The position numbers and the translations under genes are program-made. This document shows, one piece after another, positions 47,263 to 55,496 of a DNA stretch of 64,000 bases. The stretch comes from Bacillus infantis NRRL B-14911 (GTDB lineage Bacteria; Bacillota; Bacilli; Bacillales; Cytobacillaceae). Positions within the stretch are counted from its first letter, which is position 1. Each line of letters begins with the position of its first letter. The stretch covers positions 334,501 through 398,500 of the forward strand of contig NC_022524.1 in NCBI RefSeq assembly GCF_000473245.1. Reading direction: 5' to 3'. The notes beneath the pieces are model-generated. The model was given only the letters and a program-made list of their open reading frames with translations, did no database searches and was not told where the DNA came from.

Positions 47263-49479
47263 ATGCTAATACATGCAAACAGTGAGACAAGACAGTTCCA
47301 TCTGACAAATGGGCAGGTCAGCTATATTTTTCACGTCATGAAAAATGGCCAGCTTGGCCATCTTTATTACGGAAAGGCACTCCGCCACCGGGAGGATTTT
47401 TCCCATTTACAGATTTATGATGTACCGACCGCAGCAAGCTGCCACCCTTATGCAGATGATCCTGCCTTTTCCCTTGAGACATTGCGCCAGGAATATCCTG
47501 TCTATGGCAGCTCAGATTTCAGGGAACCTGCCATTTTGGTAAAACGAAATGGATTGAATCATATTCCTGACTTTCAGTTTGAACGTTTTAAGATAATGGA
47601 AGGGAAGCCCCTGCTAAAGGGGCTTCCGGCCACCTATACGGAAGAGAATGGGGAAGCGGCTACGCTCCAGATCTTTTTAAGGGATGAAAAACTTCAGGCA
47701 GAGCTTTTGCTGAATTACACCATTTTCAAGAATCATCCTGCGATCACAAGAAGCGTCCTCCTTAAAAATGAAGGAGAAGAGTCTCTTGAAATAGACCGTT
47801 TAATGAGTGCGTCCATTGATTTACCTGATAGTAACTTTCGCTTTCTTCATCTGGCAGGTACCTGGTCAAGGGAGCGGCATGTGAAGGAAAGAAAGCTCCA
47901 GGCAGGAATTCAATCCATTTCAAGCATAAGAGGTGCAAGCTCTCACCATCATAATCCGTTTGCCGCATTGGCGAGGCCTGATGCGACAGAGCATAACGGT
48001 GAGGTCTATGGCTTAAACTTTGTTTACAGCAGCAATTTCATCATTCAGGCTGAGGTGGACCATTATGAAGCGGTAAGGCTTACAGCTGGCATCCATCCTT
48101 TCGGGTTTCACTGGTCTCTGGGGGAAAAGGAGTCATTCCAGAGCCCGGAAGCAGTGATGATATACTCTGACAGCGGGCTGAACGGGATGAGCCAGGCCTT
48201 CCATAATCTTTACCGGAAACATCTGATTCCTGCACAATGGCGCAAAAAGGAAAGGCCGATTCTGATTAATAACTGGGAAGCCACCTACTTTGATTTTAAC
48301 GAAGAAAAGCTGGTGAATATCGCAAAGTCTGCTGCAGAGCTGGGAATCGAGCTGTTTGTCCTGGATGATGGCTGGTTTGGCAAGCGCAATGATGACACAA
48401 CCTCGCTGGGAGACTGGGAAACAGACGAAAGCAAGCTCCCGAATGGATTGGAGAAGCTCGCAGAAAAAATAAAGGAAACCGGAATGAAATTCGGCCTTTG
48501 GTTCGAACCGGAGATGATCAGCCCGAAAAGCAGGCTGTATGAAAAGCATCCCGACTGGGCGGTCGGCCAAACCCTGGGGAGGAATCAGCTGGTGCTGGAC
48601 TTCTCACGGGAAGAGATCGTCGAGTATTTATATGAGAAAATGTCAGGCATCATTAAAATGACAGGATTGTCCTACATAAAATGGGACATGAACCGGAATA
48701 TCACGGAAGCCTTTTCAGCGAATCTTCCGGCTGGGCAGCAGGGTGAGTTCTTCCATCGTTATATTCTTGGAGTGTACCGCTTGTATCAAAAGCTGACATC
48801 AGAATTTCCGGAGGTATTATTTGAATCGTGTGCAGGCGGGGGAGGCAGGTTCGATCCCGGAATGCTGTATTACGCCCCGCAGGCGTGGGCCAGCGATGAT
48901 ACAGATGCAGTCGAAAGATTGAAGATCCAATATGGGACCTCCTTTGCCTATCCTCTGTACAGCATCGGGTCACATGTGTCTGCCGTGCCGAACCACCAGA
49001 CTTTAAGAGAGACTCCGCTGTCTACCCGGGCCAATACAGCCTATTTTGGAACATTTGGTTATGAATTGAATCCTCTTAGTCTATCAGATGAAGAGCGCAG
49101 CCGGATTTCAGAGCAGGTTTCTTTTTATAAACAGCACCGAAGCCTGATAAGGGACGGGCATTTCTGCAGATTATTGAGTCCTTTTGAAGGAAACGAAACA
49201 GCCTGGCTGACAGTGAATGAGGACAAAACGGAGGCGCTGGTTGGCTGGTATAAGGTACTGGCAATGGCGAATCCGCCGAAACAGCAAACGCTGAAGCTTT
49301 CAGGACTGGATCCTTCTATTATGTACCAGGTATCAGGAAGCAGCAGAAGCTATTACGGAGATGAGCTGATGCAGACCGGGCTGCAGCTTCCCGTTGAATT
49401 TAACGGCGTTAATGGAAAGACGGCCGAGCGCGGCGGGGATTTTCAGTCTTATGTGTTCCATTTAAGAGCAGTGGATTAA
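47263..49479 (+). CDS. Alpha-galactosidase, glycoside hydrolase family 36
   Basis: 738 residues, the length of tetrameric GH36 enzymes such as Geobacillus AgaA/AgaN. The barrel has NNWEATYFDFNEEKLV, ELFVLDDGWFGKRNDD, nucleophile Asp475 in YIKWDMNR, the FESCAGGGGRFD loop and acid/base Asp545 in WASDDTDA. Cytoplasmic. Hydrolyses melibiose, raffinose or similar alpha-galactosides. AGCAGGTGATCC precedes the ATG, 24 bases after lacZ. Confidence 0.94.
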   Translation: MLIHANSETRQFHLTNGQVSYIFHVMKNGQLGHLYYGKALRHREDFSHLQIYDVPTAASCHPYADDPAFSLETLRQEYPVYGSSDFREPAILVKRNGLNHIPDFQFERFKIMEGKPLLKGLPATYTEENGEAATLQIFLRDEKLQAELLLNYTIFKNHPAITRSVLLKNEGEESLEIDRLMSASIDLPDSNFRFLHLAGTWSRERHVKERKLQAGIQSISSIRGASSHHHNPFAALARPDATEHNGEVYGLNFVYSSNFIIQAEVDHYEAVRLTAGIHPFGFHWSLGEKESFQSPEAVMIYSDSGLNGMSQAFHNLYRKHLIPAQWRKKERPILINNWEATYFDFNEEKLVNIAKSAAELGIELFVLDDGWFGKRNDDTTSLGDWETDESKLPNGLEKLAEKIKETGMKFGLWFEPEMISPKSRLYEKHPDWAVGQTLGRNQLVLDFSREEIVEYLYEKMSGIIKMTGLSYIKWDMNRNITEAFSANLPAGQQGEFFHRYILGVYRLYQKLTSEFPEVLFESCAGGGGRFDPGMLYYAPQAWASDDTDAVERLKIQYGTSFAYPLYSIGSHVSAVPNHQTLRETPLSTRANTAYFGTFGYELNPLSLSDEERSRISEQVSFYKQHRSLIRDGHFCRLLSPFEGNETAWLTVNEDKTEALVGWYKVLAMANPPKQQTLKLSGLDPSIMYQVSGSSRSYYGDELMQTGLQLPVEFNGVNGKTAERGGDFQSYVFHLRAVD

Positions 49480-49483
49480 AAGG

Positions 49484-49507
49484 AAGGGCGGGAGAACCGC
49501 CCTTTTT
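49484..49507 (+). terminator. Terminator of the galactoside operon
   Basis: AAGGGCGG / CCGCCCTTT stem, loop GAGAA, T-rich tail. Confidence 0.88.
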
Positions 49508-49520
49508 CCTTTGAAGACTA

Positions 49521-49728
49521 TTAAACTGCTGATTCTTCAATCTCCCTGCCTTTAACAACCTCTCGAATAGAAAGCGGACAAGACGCCCCATAACGAGAAG
49601 CTGCAGGGGGAGCGCAAAGATAAAGTTCTTAAAAGCAATTGATCCGTAGCTTTGCACCCATGAGTCCAAGCTTCAGAACCAAAATGCATATGCCCCAAGT
49701 GCTGAAGCCTCTTTAATCAAACGTTTGA
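49521..49728 (-). pseudogene. Degenerate DUF2798-like membrane protein gene
   Basis: Reading the minus strand from about 49728, one frame gives IKEASALGAYAFWF, an in-frame TGA at 49675-49673, then SLDSWVQSYGSIAFKNF and IFALPLQLLVMGRLVRFLFER, the C-terminal pattern of DUF2798 proteins. A one-base frame change after FLFER then gives VVKGREIEESAV and a stop TAA at 49523-49521. The N-terminal half is missing. One stop, one frameshift and the truncation together mark it as a pseudogene. Confidence 0.45.
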
Positions 49729-49732
49729 TTAA
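49713..49732. promoter_or_regulatory. Perfect 20-bp palindrome
   Basis: TTAATCAAACGTTTGATTAA is its own reverse complement. It overlaps the stop codon of the next minus-strand gene and borders the pseudogene. Palindromes of this form are typical TetR-family operators, but no TetR gene is adjacent. Confidence 0.55.
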
Positions 49733-50070
49733 GAAGAAATCTCCTTACTTTTCCTGTGATGACACCTCTTTTTGAAAAAGAAAAGGAACCACCACAGCAT
49801 CAAATATAAATAACCTGCCAGCGAAAATAAGGTCCAGCCGATGCCCTGCTGCAGCTGGCCGATAAAGTATTCCATTTCATTTATTCCGGGTCCTCTTTCA
49901 GTGCTGGCAGCCATGCTGGCAATAGGTACACTCAGTACAAAGAAAATCAAAATGACAGATGGAATCTTCAGCTGTTCTTTCATAATACAATAGACAGCGG
50001 CAACCATCGAGCTAAACAGAATAGAATAATAAATGGCCCAAAACCAGCCGGGCATAGTCTCCCAATACAT
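49729..50070 (-). CDS. Hypothetical membrane protein, 113 aa
   Basis: Three hydrophobic segments (FWAIYYSILFSSMVAAVYCIM, IPSVILIFFVLSVPIASMAA, and WTLFSLAGYLYLMLWWFLFFF) and a basic C-terminal tail. Clear ribosome site AGGAGGAGC before the ATG. Not recognised; the segment spacing recalls small yoa/ygl-type Bacillus membrane proteins. Function unknown. Confidence 0.65.
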   Translation of the reverse strand: MYWETMPGWFWAIYYSILFSSMVAAVYCIMKEQLKIPSVILIFFVLSVPIASMAASTERGPGINEMEYFIGQLQQGIGWTLFSLAGYLYLMLWWFLFFFKKRCHHRKSKEISS

Positions 50071-50103
50071 AATGCTCCTCCTGATTTCAGCCTTATAAAA
50101 AGC

Positions 50104-50808
50104 TCACTGTACCTGCTGCCTATCTATCATTCCTAAAGAAAGCTCTCTCCTGATTAGGGAGATATGCTTTTCCATGGAGAGCCTTGCTTCTTGGACCTGG
50201 CCTGAAGCGATGGCCAGAAAGATTTCTTTATGCTCTTCAATGGTATCCTGCCTTCTCGATGGATCGAGGAGCCTTTCCTTCCTAGTAGCACGGATGGTGT
50301 CATTCATATGTCCGCTTACCGTTTCAAACAGTTTGGCAAAGATGGAATTGCGGGCGGCATTGACAATGGCGAAATGAAAGTCGACATCCGCCTTAATCCC
50401 CAGCTCTGCATCATCCGTGCTCTCCATCAGGAGAAGGGCCTGTCTGATCGGCTCCAAATCCAGAGAGCCTGCCCTCTGTGCTGCAAGCCCGGCACATTCT
50501 ACTTCCAAGGCGCGCCTGAGCTCAAGCATCTCATAGACAAGCTTGGTTTTTTCATTTTCGATGGTAAAAGAGACGCTCTCCGGCCGGGAATTCGGACGGG
50601 CTTTCAAATAGCTCCCGCTGCCCTGCCTGATTTCGAGCACCCCCTGTGCTTCGAGCTGCCTTAAGGCTTCTCTGACAGATGTGCGGCTCGCCGTAAAGCG
50701 GGATGCCAGTTCCCTTTCAGTCGGAAGCCTGTCCCCGGGCTGGAAGGCACCGGAAAAAAGTATATTCTGAAGGTGATCTATTATAGTTTCATAGGCCTTT
50801 TTTTTCAT
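50104..50808 (-). CDS. GntR-family regulator, FadR/LutR subgroup
   Basis: 234 residues. Winged helix AYETIIDHLQNILFSGAFQPGDRLPTERELASRFTASRTSVREALRQLEAQGVLEIRQGSGSYL, then an FCD all-helical sensor with metal-binding Asp/His residues (ADVDFHFAIVNAA, IRATRKERLL, EEHKEIFLAIASGQ). ATG 50808 follows AGGGAGTGAAAAAT. Divergent from a GlcD-type dehydrogenase and a BASS transporter; LutR/LldR relatives sense lactate or other hydroxyacids, so control of those genes is inferred. Confidence 0.87.
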   Translation of the reverse strand: MKKKAYETIIDHLQNILFSGAFQPGDRLPTERELASRFTASRTSVREALRQLEAQGVLEIRQGSGSYLKARPNSRPESVSFTIENEKTKLVYEMLELRRALEVECAGLAAQRAGSLDLEPIRQALLLMESTDDAELGIKADVDFHFAIVNAARNSIFAKLFETVSGHMNDTIRATRKERLLDPSRRQDTIEEHKEIFLAIASGQVQEARLSMEKHISLIRRELSLGMIDRQQVQ

Positions 50809-50892
50809 ATTTTTCACTCCCTAAAAATGACAGGTAAAGCGATTTCATCATACAGAAAATCCAGGGAAAGCTCAATACTTTGAAAGAAGTTA

Positions 50893-50920
50893 TTGATTTT
50901 TTCAGACAATTTAGTAAAAT
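50893..50920 (+). promoter_or_regulatory. Promoter of the GlcD-type dehydrogenase gene
   Basis: TTGATT (50893-50898), 16-bp spacer, TAAAAT (50915-50920). Confidence 0.5.
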
Positions 50921-50931
50921 GGACGAAAAGG

Positions 50932-50970
50932 TTGGACCAATCTGAATATATAACTAATTGGTATGAACCA
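50932..50970. promoter_or_regulatory. Candidate GntR operator sites
   Basis: TTGGACCAA at 50932-50940 and TTGGTATGAACCA at 50958-50970 (TGGT, four bases, ACCA). These resemble the TGGT-N3-ACCA boxes of PdhR/LldR-type GntR proteins and lie downstream of the predicted promoter. Confidence 0.5.
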
Positions 50971-50993
50971 TTATTCAGCAGGGAGAGAGATGC

Positions 50994-52367
50994 ATGAATA
51001 CAGTCAGCGCGGAAGCGATAGGAGAACTGCAGAGTATGTTAAAAGAAGGGCAGGTTTCTGTCAATCAAACAGAAAGGGAGCAGCGAAGCCGGGATGAATC
51101 CTATCATAAAGAAAGCCTGCCGGATGTCGTCGTCTTTCCGGAATCGACGGAGGATGTCCAAAAAATCATCATAACTGCCAGGCGGCATAAAATGCCGGTT
51201 ATCCCATTTGGGCGCGGAACCAGCCTGGAAGGACATGTGATCCCCTATAACGGCGGGATAACTGTCGATTTTTCAAAAATGGATAAAGTGCTGGAGGTCA
51301 GGGAAAAGGATTTTCTTGTGCGGGTGCAGCCGGGCGTTACCCGGTCCCAGCTTAACAAAGTCCTGAAGAAATATGGTTTGTTTTTCCCGGTTGATCCTGG
51401 GGCAGATGCCACTTTAGGCGGGATGGCTGCGACCAATGCAAGCGGGACAACCTCGGTCAGGTATGGAGTGATGCGGGATCAGGTTCGCGATCTTGAAGTG
51501 GTGACAGCTGACGGGACCATTATACATACAGGCAATCTGGCGGCCAAATCATCCTCCGGCTATCATTTGAATGGACTGTTTGTCGGATCTGAAGGGACGC
51601 TGGGATGCTTTACTGAATTGACCTTGAAGGTGTATGGCATACCGGAAGCCATTCTGGCGGCAAGGGCTTCATTTCCCACCATCACCTCTGCGGTCGAAGC
51701 AATCGTCAGCATCCTCCAGGCAGGAATTCCGATAGCCAGGGGAGAGCTAGTTGATGAGGCTTCAATGAAGCAGGTTAATTTATTCAGCGGTACCGGGTAT
51801 GCTGAAAAGCCGACGCTGTTTCTGGAGTTTCATGGAAACGGGGCCGGGCTGAAGCAGGATGTTGAATTCATGAAGGCGATCGCTGAGGAATGCCAGGCAG
51901 AACAAATTGACTTTGAAACTGACAACGCTTCCAGGACGCAGCTCTGGGAGGCGCGCCATAATCTCGCTTATGCTTATATTCACGGGTATCCTGGAAAGAA
52001 GATGATGGTAACAGATGTATGCCTGCCTATATCAGAACTGGCCGGAGCTGTGGAACACAGCAAGGTCCACCTCGATGCACTGGGATTGGCCGGGGGCATA
52101 GTCGGGCATGTCGGGGACGGGAATTTTCATGTGCTGCTGATGATCAATATGGATGATCCGCTGGAGGTGCAGCAGGCAGAGGAGTTCAATGAACGGATTG
52201 TCATGTATGCACTGGAGCGCGGCGGGACCTGTACAGGAGAGCATGGGGTCGGAATCGGCAAGCAGAAGTATCAGGAGAAGGAGCATGGCGCGGCCTATGA
52301 GGTGATGAAGAAAATCAAGCGGGCCATTGATCCAGAAGGCCTCCTGAATCCCAATAAACTTGTTTAA
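50994..52367 (+). CDS. FAD-linked D-2-hydroxyacid dehydrogenase (GlcD / D-lactate dehydrogenase type)
   Basis: 457 residues. PCMH-type FAD-binding domain: DVVVFPESTEDVQKIIITARRHKMPVIPFGRGTSLEGHVIP and VDPGADATLGGMAATNASGTTSVRYGVMRDQVRDLEVVTADG. C-terminal FAD-oxidase cap with GGIVGHVGDGNFHVLLMIN and GGTCTGEHGVGIGKQKY. Oxidises D-lactate, glycolate or a related 2-hydroxyacid and passes electrons to a quinone or electron carrier. No GlcE/GlcF partner is present, which favours the single-subunit D-lactate dehydrogenase (cytochrome) type. The start follows GGGAGAGAG. Confidence 0.88.
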   Translation: MNTVSAEAIGELQSMLKEGQVSVNQTEREQRSRDESYHKESLPDVVVFPESTEDVQKIIITARRHKMPVIPFGRGTSLEGHVIPYNGGITVDFSKMDKVLEVREKDFLVRVQPGVTRSQLNKVLKKYGLFFPVDPGADATLGGMAATNASGTTSVRYGVMRDQVRDLEVVTADGTIIHTGNLAAKSSSGYHLNGLFVGSEGTLGCFTELTLKVYGIPEAILAARASFPTITSAVEAIVSILQAGIPIARGELVDEASMKQVNLFSGTGYAEKPTLFLEFHGNGAGLKQDVEFMKAIAEECQAEQIDFETDNASRTQLWEARHNLAYAYIHGYPGKKMMVTDVCLPISELAGAVEHSKVHLDALGLAGGIVGHVGDGNFHVLLMINMDDPLEVQQAEEFNERIVMYALERGGTCTGEHGVGIGKQKYQEKEHGAAYEVMKKIKRAIDPEGLLNPNKLV

Positions 52368-52388
52368 AAAGAAAGCGGGGGAAAATTG

Positions 52389-53372
52389 ATGAGGGTTCTT
52401 GAAACAATCAGTACAATTGCCGGCAAATATTTTGCCATATGGGTCATCTGCATGGCGGTGATTGCTTACCTGCTGCCTGACCCATTCCTTGTGTTCGGCA
52501 GCTATATCACCATCCTGCTTGGCGTTGTTATGTTTGGAATGGGGCTGACCTTGAAAGGGACCGACTTTAATCTTATTTTTAAAAATCCGGTGCCTGTTAT
52601 CATCGGTGTCTGTGCCCAGTTCATCATCATGCCGCTCGGGGCATTTGCAATTGCTTACCTTCTGGATCTGCCTGCAGAGCTTGCAGCCGGCCTGGTCCTG
52701 CTTGGGTCTGTACCAGGGGGAACGGCTTCCAATGTGATGGTTTACTTGGCAAAAGGGAATCTGCCTCTTTCCATCGCTATGACTTCGTTTTCAACGCTGC
52801 TTGCCCCGCTGGCAACCCCCTTTATCCTGCTGCTGCTGGCAGGCCAGTGGATGCCGGTGGATGCGAAAGCCATGATCCTATCGATTGTTCAGGTCATCAT
52901 TGTACCGATCGTTCTAGGCCTGCTTATCCGCCGTTTTATGCCGCAGGCTGTAGAAAAAGGCATCACGATCATTCCGCTTATTTCCGTACTTGCCATCATT
53001 ATTATTGTCGCAGCTGTGGTAGCAGGAAATGTAGCCAATATTGCATCGGCAGGGCTGCTGACCTTTGCAGCTGTAGCGCTTCACAATGGATTGGGGCTTT
53101 TATTGGGCTATTTGGCCGCGTCAGCCTTAAGGCTGGATGAAAGCACAAGGAGAGCCATCAGCATTGAGGTCGGAATGCAGAACTCAGGTCTTGGTGTGGC
53201 GCTTGCCACGGCCCATTTTGGCCCTCTCGCAGCACTGCCGAGTGTAGCTGGTGCTGTATGGCATAATATATCCGGCCCGATTTTGGCTACCTATTGGTCG
53301 AAGAAGCCTGTTTCCGAAAGAGCGGAAGAAGATTACCCCATTAGTGAAGGAAATGCGAAAACAAATGTATAG
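52389..53372 (+). CDS. Bile acid:sodium symporter (BASS) family transporter (YocS-like)
   Basis: 327 residues with about ten hydrophobic segments. Seen: VVMFGMGLTLKGTDFNLIFKNPVPVIIG, GLVLLGSVPGGTASNVMVYLAKGNLPLSIAMTSFSTLLAPLATPF and EVGMQNSGLGVALATAHFG, the two crossing sodium-site motifs of the family. ATG 52389 follows CGGGGGAA. Located 22 bases after the GlcD-type gene, so probably co-transcribed; it may import the organic acid that the dehydrogenase oxidises (inference). Confidence 0.87.
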   Translation: MRVLETISTIAGKYFAIWVICMAVIAYLLPDPFLVFGSYITILLGVVMFGMGLTLKGTDFNLIFKNPVPVIIGVCAQFIIMPLGAFAIAYLLDLPAELAAGLVLLGSVPGGTASNVMVYLAKGNLPLSIAMTSFSTLLAPLATPFILLLLAGQWMPVDAKAMILSIVQVIIVPIVLGLLIRRFMPQAVEKGITIIPLISVLAIIIIVAAVVAGNVANIASAGLLTFAAVALHNGLGLLLGYLAASALRLDESTRRAISIEVGMQNSGLGVALATAHFGPLAALPSVAGAVWHNISGPILATYWSKKPVSERAEEDYPISEGNAKTNV

Positions 53373-53392
53373 CAGAATTTGAGATTTAGGAG

Positions 53393-53418
53393 AAGCACTG
53401 CAGCAGCAGTGCTTTTCG
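53393..53418 (+). terminator. Terminator of the dehydrogenase/BASS unit
   Basis: Perfect 9-bp stem AAGCACTGC / GCAGTGCTT, loop AGCA, then TTCG TTTTC. Confidence 0.85.
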
Positions 53419-53441
53419 TTTTCAGGAAAGAAAGCAGAAGC

Positions 53442-53501
53442 AAAAAAATGCCGGCCCGCTAAATCCGCCGGGGGAAGGCGGCCTTTAACGAGCCAGCATT
53501 T
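53442..53501 (-). terminator. Terminator of htpX
   Basis: Long minus-strand hairpin: AATGCTGGCTCG pairs with CGGGCCGGCATT, an inner GGCCGCC/GGCGG stem, and seven T after it on the minus strand. Confidence 0.75.
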
Positions 53502-53507
53502 GTGTTA

Positions 53508-54386
53508 TTAGCTGTTCAAACGTCTGATTCTCTCATCCAGATCAGGGTGGGTTGAGAATAGGGAACGCTTGCCTTTGTTATTAATTTTCAAGGTTGATAT
53601 CGCTGTCTGCTCTTCGCCTTTCATACGGGCAGAGTAGGCTTTCAGCATGTGGAGGGCATGGGTCATTTTATCCCTGCCGGCAAGATCTGCGCCTCCCCGG
53701 TCTGCGTGGTATTCGCGATGCCTTGAGTAGGCGAACACGACCAGGCTTCCAAGGATCGAGAATGCGATCTGGAAGATAATCACTGCGATGAAGTGGACAA
53801 TCGGAGCCATCTCTTCCCTTACAAAACGTGATGCCACCCAGGCAGCAATACGGGCCAGGAAGACGACGAATGTGTTCACTACACCCTGCAGGAGGGTCAT
53901 GGTCACCATATCGCCATTGGCAATATGGGCAACTTCATGGGCAATAACGCCTTCAATGGCATCATCATCCATTTCCTGAAGCAGACCAGTCGATACTGCA
54001 ACCAATGAACGCTTTTTGGAAGGTCCGGTCGCAAATGCGTTAACCTCAGGGGAATGATAGATTCCGACCTCCGGCATATGTGTGAGTCCTGCTGCCCTTG
54101 AGAGGCGGTGGACTTTTTCAACAATCTGCCTTTCAGAAGGAGATAAAGACCCTTCAGGCTTCAGCACCTGGACATTCATCATCCGCTTTGCCATCCAGCG
54201 CGACATTGCCAGGGAGATGAATGATCCGGAGAAACCAATGACAGCACTGAATATCAGCAGGGAAGCAAAATCAATCCCGCCCTGTGCATTAATGTAATTT
54301 CCGCCGCCGATCAGTGAAAAAATAATCGAGATGGTCAACAGAACCAGCACATTGGTCAATAAAAAGTAAAATATCCTTTTACCCAA
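53508..54386 (-). CDS. htpX: Membrane zinc metalloprotease HtpX
   Basis: 292 residues, M48 family. Two N-terminal membrane segments (5-27 and 40-62), zinc motif [14 protein letters not shown] with His150, Glu151, His154, third ligand Glu in [17 protein letters not shown], and two later membrane segments. Degrades damaged membrane proteins. The start is a TTG with AAGGATGAG in front. An inverted repeat upstream may bind a regulator; B. subtilis htpX is known to be repressed by Rok and YkrK. Confidence 0.94.
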   Translation of the reverse strand: MGKRIFYFLLTNVLVLLTISIIFSLIGGGNYINAQGGIDFASLLIFSAVIGFSGSFISLAMSRWMAKRMMNVQVLKPEGSLSPSERQIVEKVHRLSRAAGLTHMPEVGIYHSPEVNAFATGPSKKRSLVAVSTGLLQEMDDDAIEGVIAHEVAHIANGDMVTMTLLQGVVNTFVVFLARIAAWVASRFVREEMAPIVHFIAVIIFQIAFSILGSLVVFAYSRHREYHADRGGADLAGRDKMTHALHMLKAYSARMKGEEQTAISTLKINNKGKRSLFSTHPDLDERIRRLNS

Positions 54387-54414
54387 TTCTTCTCATCCTT
54401 TTTATATAAATTTT

Positions 54415-54443
54415 AAGGTCATTTGAACTTGTAACTTGACCTT
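54415..54443. promoter_or_regulatory. Inverted repeat upstream of htpX
   Basis: AAGGTCA (54415-54421) and TGACCTT (54437-54443), 15-base spacer, about 30 bases before the htpX start on the minus strand. Likely an operator or part of the promoter; the binding protein is not known. Confidence 0.5.
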
Positions 54444-54499
54444 ATTTTATATGATTATGCACAAATAAGCAAGTATAAAACATCCTCCCCAAACACTCC

Positions 54500-54558
54500 G
54501 TGCCTGACACCGGAAAAAGACAAATACGCCATTTTTGTCCACATATGGTGCCAGGCAC
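54500..54558. repeat. 59-bp dispersed inverted-repeat element, copy 2 (opposite orientation)
   Basis: Starts GTGCCTGACACC, ends GGTGCCAGGCAC; contains AAAAAGACAAATACGCC and TTTTTGTCCACA. Its reverse complement aligns over the full 59 bp with 36052-36110. A further short CACCGT/ACGGTG inverted repeat follows at 54566-54580. Confidence 0.8.
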
Positions 54559-54628
54559 GCGGAAGCACCGTTGACGGTGTCAGGGGAAAGATTTAGGATA
54601 GGGTTACAAAGTATCGGTCGGGAGATGA

Positions 54629-55375
54629 ATGAGTATGGAGTTGTTTCAGTTGTCGAGGGCCAGGATGGCGGAGCTTTTATTTGCCCTCAGGGGGGAAGGG
54701 GAGAAGAACCCGAAGGCTGTGCTGCAAGAAGCATGGAAATCGGGCCATCTGACCAATATATATGGAAAGAAGCTTGAGATATTTATAGAGACGGATATGC
54801 CTGCTGTATTTGAAAAAATTATGAGGCAGACTCCCCCGGTTCCGGGCTTCAGCGTCAATGAAATTGTCTCGCTCGGAAATCAGATCGAGTATACGAATCT
54901 TTCCTCCACAGCAGTCCAGAACTGGGTGAAAAGAGAAATGCGCGAACTGGTTGGGACGCCGCAGGCCGGGAAGAAGTATACCATTGACCAGGCGGCCATT
55001 CTTTTTATTGTGGAGGATCTGAAGTCGGCTTTGGATTTTGGCTCTATCCGTAAGATACTGACACTTCTTTTTAATAATCCGGAAGATAGGACAGACGATG
55101 TGATTGATCCGATCATCTTCTACGCTGGATATGCCGGCATTTTTGAAAAGGTGCATCCGCAGAAGCTGGCTGAAGGCACCGCGCAATTTCAAGTAGAACA
55201 GGAGATCCGGAGAGAATCGGCTTCAATAGTGGAAGGATACACGGATTTGACCAGACCTCAAAAAGAGATTGTATCCAATGTGCTGACAACCGCCGCCCTC
55301 ACTGTGCTGTCAGCCTACTATAAGACACTGACAAGGAAATATGTGAGTGCGACCCTGTTTCTTAACGGAGAATAG
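54629..55375 (+). CDS. DUF1836 protein
   Basis: 248 residues. The central part is DUF1836: FSVNEIVSLGNQIEYTNLSSTAVQNWVKREMRELVGTPQAGKKYTIDQAAILFIVEDLKSALDFGSIRKILTLLFNNPEDRTDDVIDPIIFYAGYA, an HTH-like helical domain related to MerR-type DNA-binding folds. No membrane segment. GGGAGATGA precedes ATG 54629 (a second ATG, 54635, is also possible). Function unknown; may be a regulator of the adjacent EmrB-type pump, which lacks its own. Confidence 0.8.
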   Translation: MSMELFQLSRARMAELLFALRGEGEKNPKAVLQEAWKSGHLTNIYGKKLEIFIETDMPAVFEKIMRQTPPVPGFSVNEIVSLGNQIEYTNLSSTAVQNWVKREMRELVGTPQAGKKYTIDQAAILFIVEDLKSALDFGSIRKILTLLFNNPEDRTDDVIDPIIFYAGYAGIFEKVHPQKLAEGTAQFQVEQEIRRESASIVEGYTDLTRPQKEIVSNVLTTAALTVLSAYYKTLTRKYVSATLFLNGE

Positions 55376-55451
55376 GGTACCGCAGTGTATTTCTGTAAGA
55401 GTTTGTCGAACGGGCGGAATTGATGTTTGGAAGGATAAAATTTAAAATTGA

Positions 55452-55468
55452 ATAGATATCTTATCTAT
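55452..55468. promoter_or_regulatory. Inverted repeat before the EmrB-type pump
   Basis: ATAGATA-TCT-TATCTAT, perfect 7-bp arms with a 3-base centre, 29 bases before the GTG start. Operator-like, regulator unknown. Confidence 0.55.
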
Positions 55469-55496
55469 CCTATTTCAGTTTTAATGGAGGTTTAAC

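Noticed and set aside
49409-49669. 86-codon minus-strand frame over the alpha-galactosidase 3' end
   Set aside because: Its first part belongs to the DUF2798-like pseudogene; the rest overlaps the operon terminator and the coding end of the alpha-galactosidase and is not gene-like.
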